Below, in pieces: positions 5,544-6,126 of a stretch of 6,126 nt of DNA (position 1 is its first letter; each line of letters begins with the position of its first letter). The position numbers were made by a program, and so were the translations under genes. The notes under the pieces are model-generated. The model was given only the letters and a program-made list of their open reading frames with translations, did not search any database and was not told where the DNA came from. Source of the DNA: an uncultured Collinsella sp. Lineage in GTDB: Bacteria; Actinomycetota; Coriobacteriia; Coriobacteriales; Coriobacteriaceae. The DNA is taken from NCBI GenBank assembly GCA_900550825.1, contig URTZ01000120.1, positions 1 through 6,126 on the forward strand. Direction: 5' to 3'.

Positions 5544-5604
5544 GCAGTCGAACGCGGTAAACACCTTTAGCATTTGCGCCGCACAGACCAGAGAGGAACC
5601 ATCC

Positions 5605-6072
5605 ATGAAGATCGGTATCGGTAACGACCACGCCGCCGTCGAGCTCAAGAACATCATTTCCGAGCACCTGAAGGAGCGCGGCTGCGAGGTCGTGAACTTT
5701 GGCACCGACACCTCCGAGAGCTTTGACTACCCCATCGCCGGCTACAAGGTGGGTAAGGCCGTTGCCAACGGCGACGTCGACCTGGGCATCCTCATCTGTG
5801 GCACCGGCGTCGGGATCAGCCTGGCTGCCAACAAGGTCGAGGGCGTACGCGCCGTTGTGTGCTCCGAGCCCTTCAGCGCCAAGCTCTCCCGCATGCACAA
5901 CAATACCAACGTGCTCGCCTTTGGCGCCCGCGTCGTGGGCTCCGAACTCGCCAAGATGATTGTCGACGAGTGGCTCGACGCCGAGTTTGAGGGTGGTCGT
6001 CACGAGCGTCGCGTTAACCTCCTCAACGAGATCGATCACACGCGCGGCCTTAAGATCGTCGACGAAGCCTAA
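5605..6072 (+). CDS. rpiB: Ribose-5-phosphate isomerase B
   Basis: It interconverts ribose 5-phosphate and ribulose 5-phosphate in the non-oxidative pentose phosphate pathway. The 155-residue protein belongs to the RpiB/LacAB fold and has the family's landmarks: GNDHA (6-10), DYP (41-43), ICGTGVGIS (64-72) with the catalytic-type Cys65, RAVVCSEPFSAKLSRMHNNTNVLAFGARVVG (82-112) with His98, and EGGRHERRV (129-137). The Cys and His positions agree, within one residue, with E. coli RpiB. A LacA/LacB galactose-6-phosphate isomerase subunit is less likely, since no lac genes are nearby and the Cys is retained. The start is ATG with GAGAGGAA 6 nt upstream. The frame stays open as far as 5248, but that extension runs antisense through cyuA and is not coding. 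It is divergent from cyuA, with 271 nt between the two starts. Confidence 0.95.
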   Translation: MKIGIGNDHAAVELKNIISEHLKERGCEVVNFGTDTSESFDYPIAGYKVGKAVANGDVDLGILICGTGVGISLAANKVEGVRAVVCSEPFSAKLSRMHNNTNVLAFGARVVGSELAKMIVDEWLDAEFEGGRHERRVNLLNEIDHTRGLKIVDEA

Positions 6073-6097
6073 ACTATTCAGTGCCACAAGCTAACAG

Positions 6098-6126
6098 CAG
6101 GGGCCCGCTCGGAACGCATGTCCGAG
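6098..6126 (+). terminator. Left part of a probable rpiB terminator, cut by the window edge
   Basis: CTCGGA (6108-6113) pairs with TCCGAG (6121-6126) around a 7-nt loop, and the window stops there. The bases before the left arm are AGGGGCCCG, so a continuation of CGGGCCCC and then T-rich sequence would complete a strong intrinsic terminator 26 nt after the rpiB stop. The completion is inferred. Confidence 0.5.

Noticed and set aside
5248..5604. 119-residue upstream extension of rpiB
   Set aside because: RpiB proteins begin at the ATG at 5605, which has GAGAGGAA at 6 nt. The extension crosses the cyuA start region in antisense.

Overview
The window looks like a chromosomal segment of a high-GC Gram-positive gut bacterium. 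A Collinsella-like member of the Coriobacteriia is my best guess. The reasons are the GC-rich third positions, TTG and GTG starts with strong Shine-Dalgarno sites, a four-domain ribosomal protein S1, and a class A RNase P RNA. The lineage is an inference from style and gene content, not from a database match. There is no transposase, phage gene or CRISPR array.

Layout, left to right. (1) 33-668, minus: a YigZ/IMPACT-family protein. (2) 781-893: an intergenic structured element, copy A. (3) 902-1264, minus: the RNase P RNA gene rnpB, with its promoter just upstream. (4) About 1299-1527: non-coding sequence holding three consecutive small hairpins. (5) 1528-1562: intrinsic terminator of the next gene. 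(6) 1587-2753, minus: ribosomal protein S1 (rpsA), starting at TTG. (7) 2754-3068: divergent intergenic region. (8) 3069-3827, plus: a HAD-superfamily hydrolase starting at GTG. (9) 3873-3984: structured element, copy B. (10) 3990-4017: a 12-bp hairpin overlapping the stop codon of the next gene. (11) 4017-5333, minus: an iron-sulfur L-cysteine desulfidase (CyuA/CdsB family), with a possible 19-codon upstream ORF at 5311-5370. (12) 5334-5604: divergent control region with two dyads. (13) 5605-6072, plus: ribose-5-phosphate isomerase B (rpiB). (14) The first part of a probable rpiB terminator, cut by the window edge.

The protein genes are housekeeping and do not form one pathway: translation (S1), tRNA 5' maturation (RNase P), cysteine breakdown to pyruvate, ammonia and sulfide, the non-oxidative pentose phosphate route (RpiB), and two proteins without a firm role. 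Most appear to be separately transcribed.

The most interesting signal is non-coding. Two intergenic elements of about 112 nt, roughly 3 kb apart, share a core that is about 86% identical and the same predicted fold. Their closing stems of 14 and 15 bp have different sequences: seven of 14 aligned base pairs are changed on both strands so that pairing is kept, and an eighth compensatory change lies in the apical stem. This points to selection on structure and marks a repeated RNA (or DNA-hairpin) family that I cannot assign.
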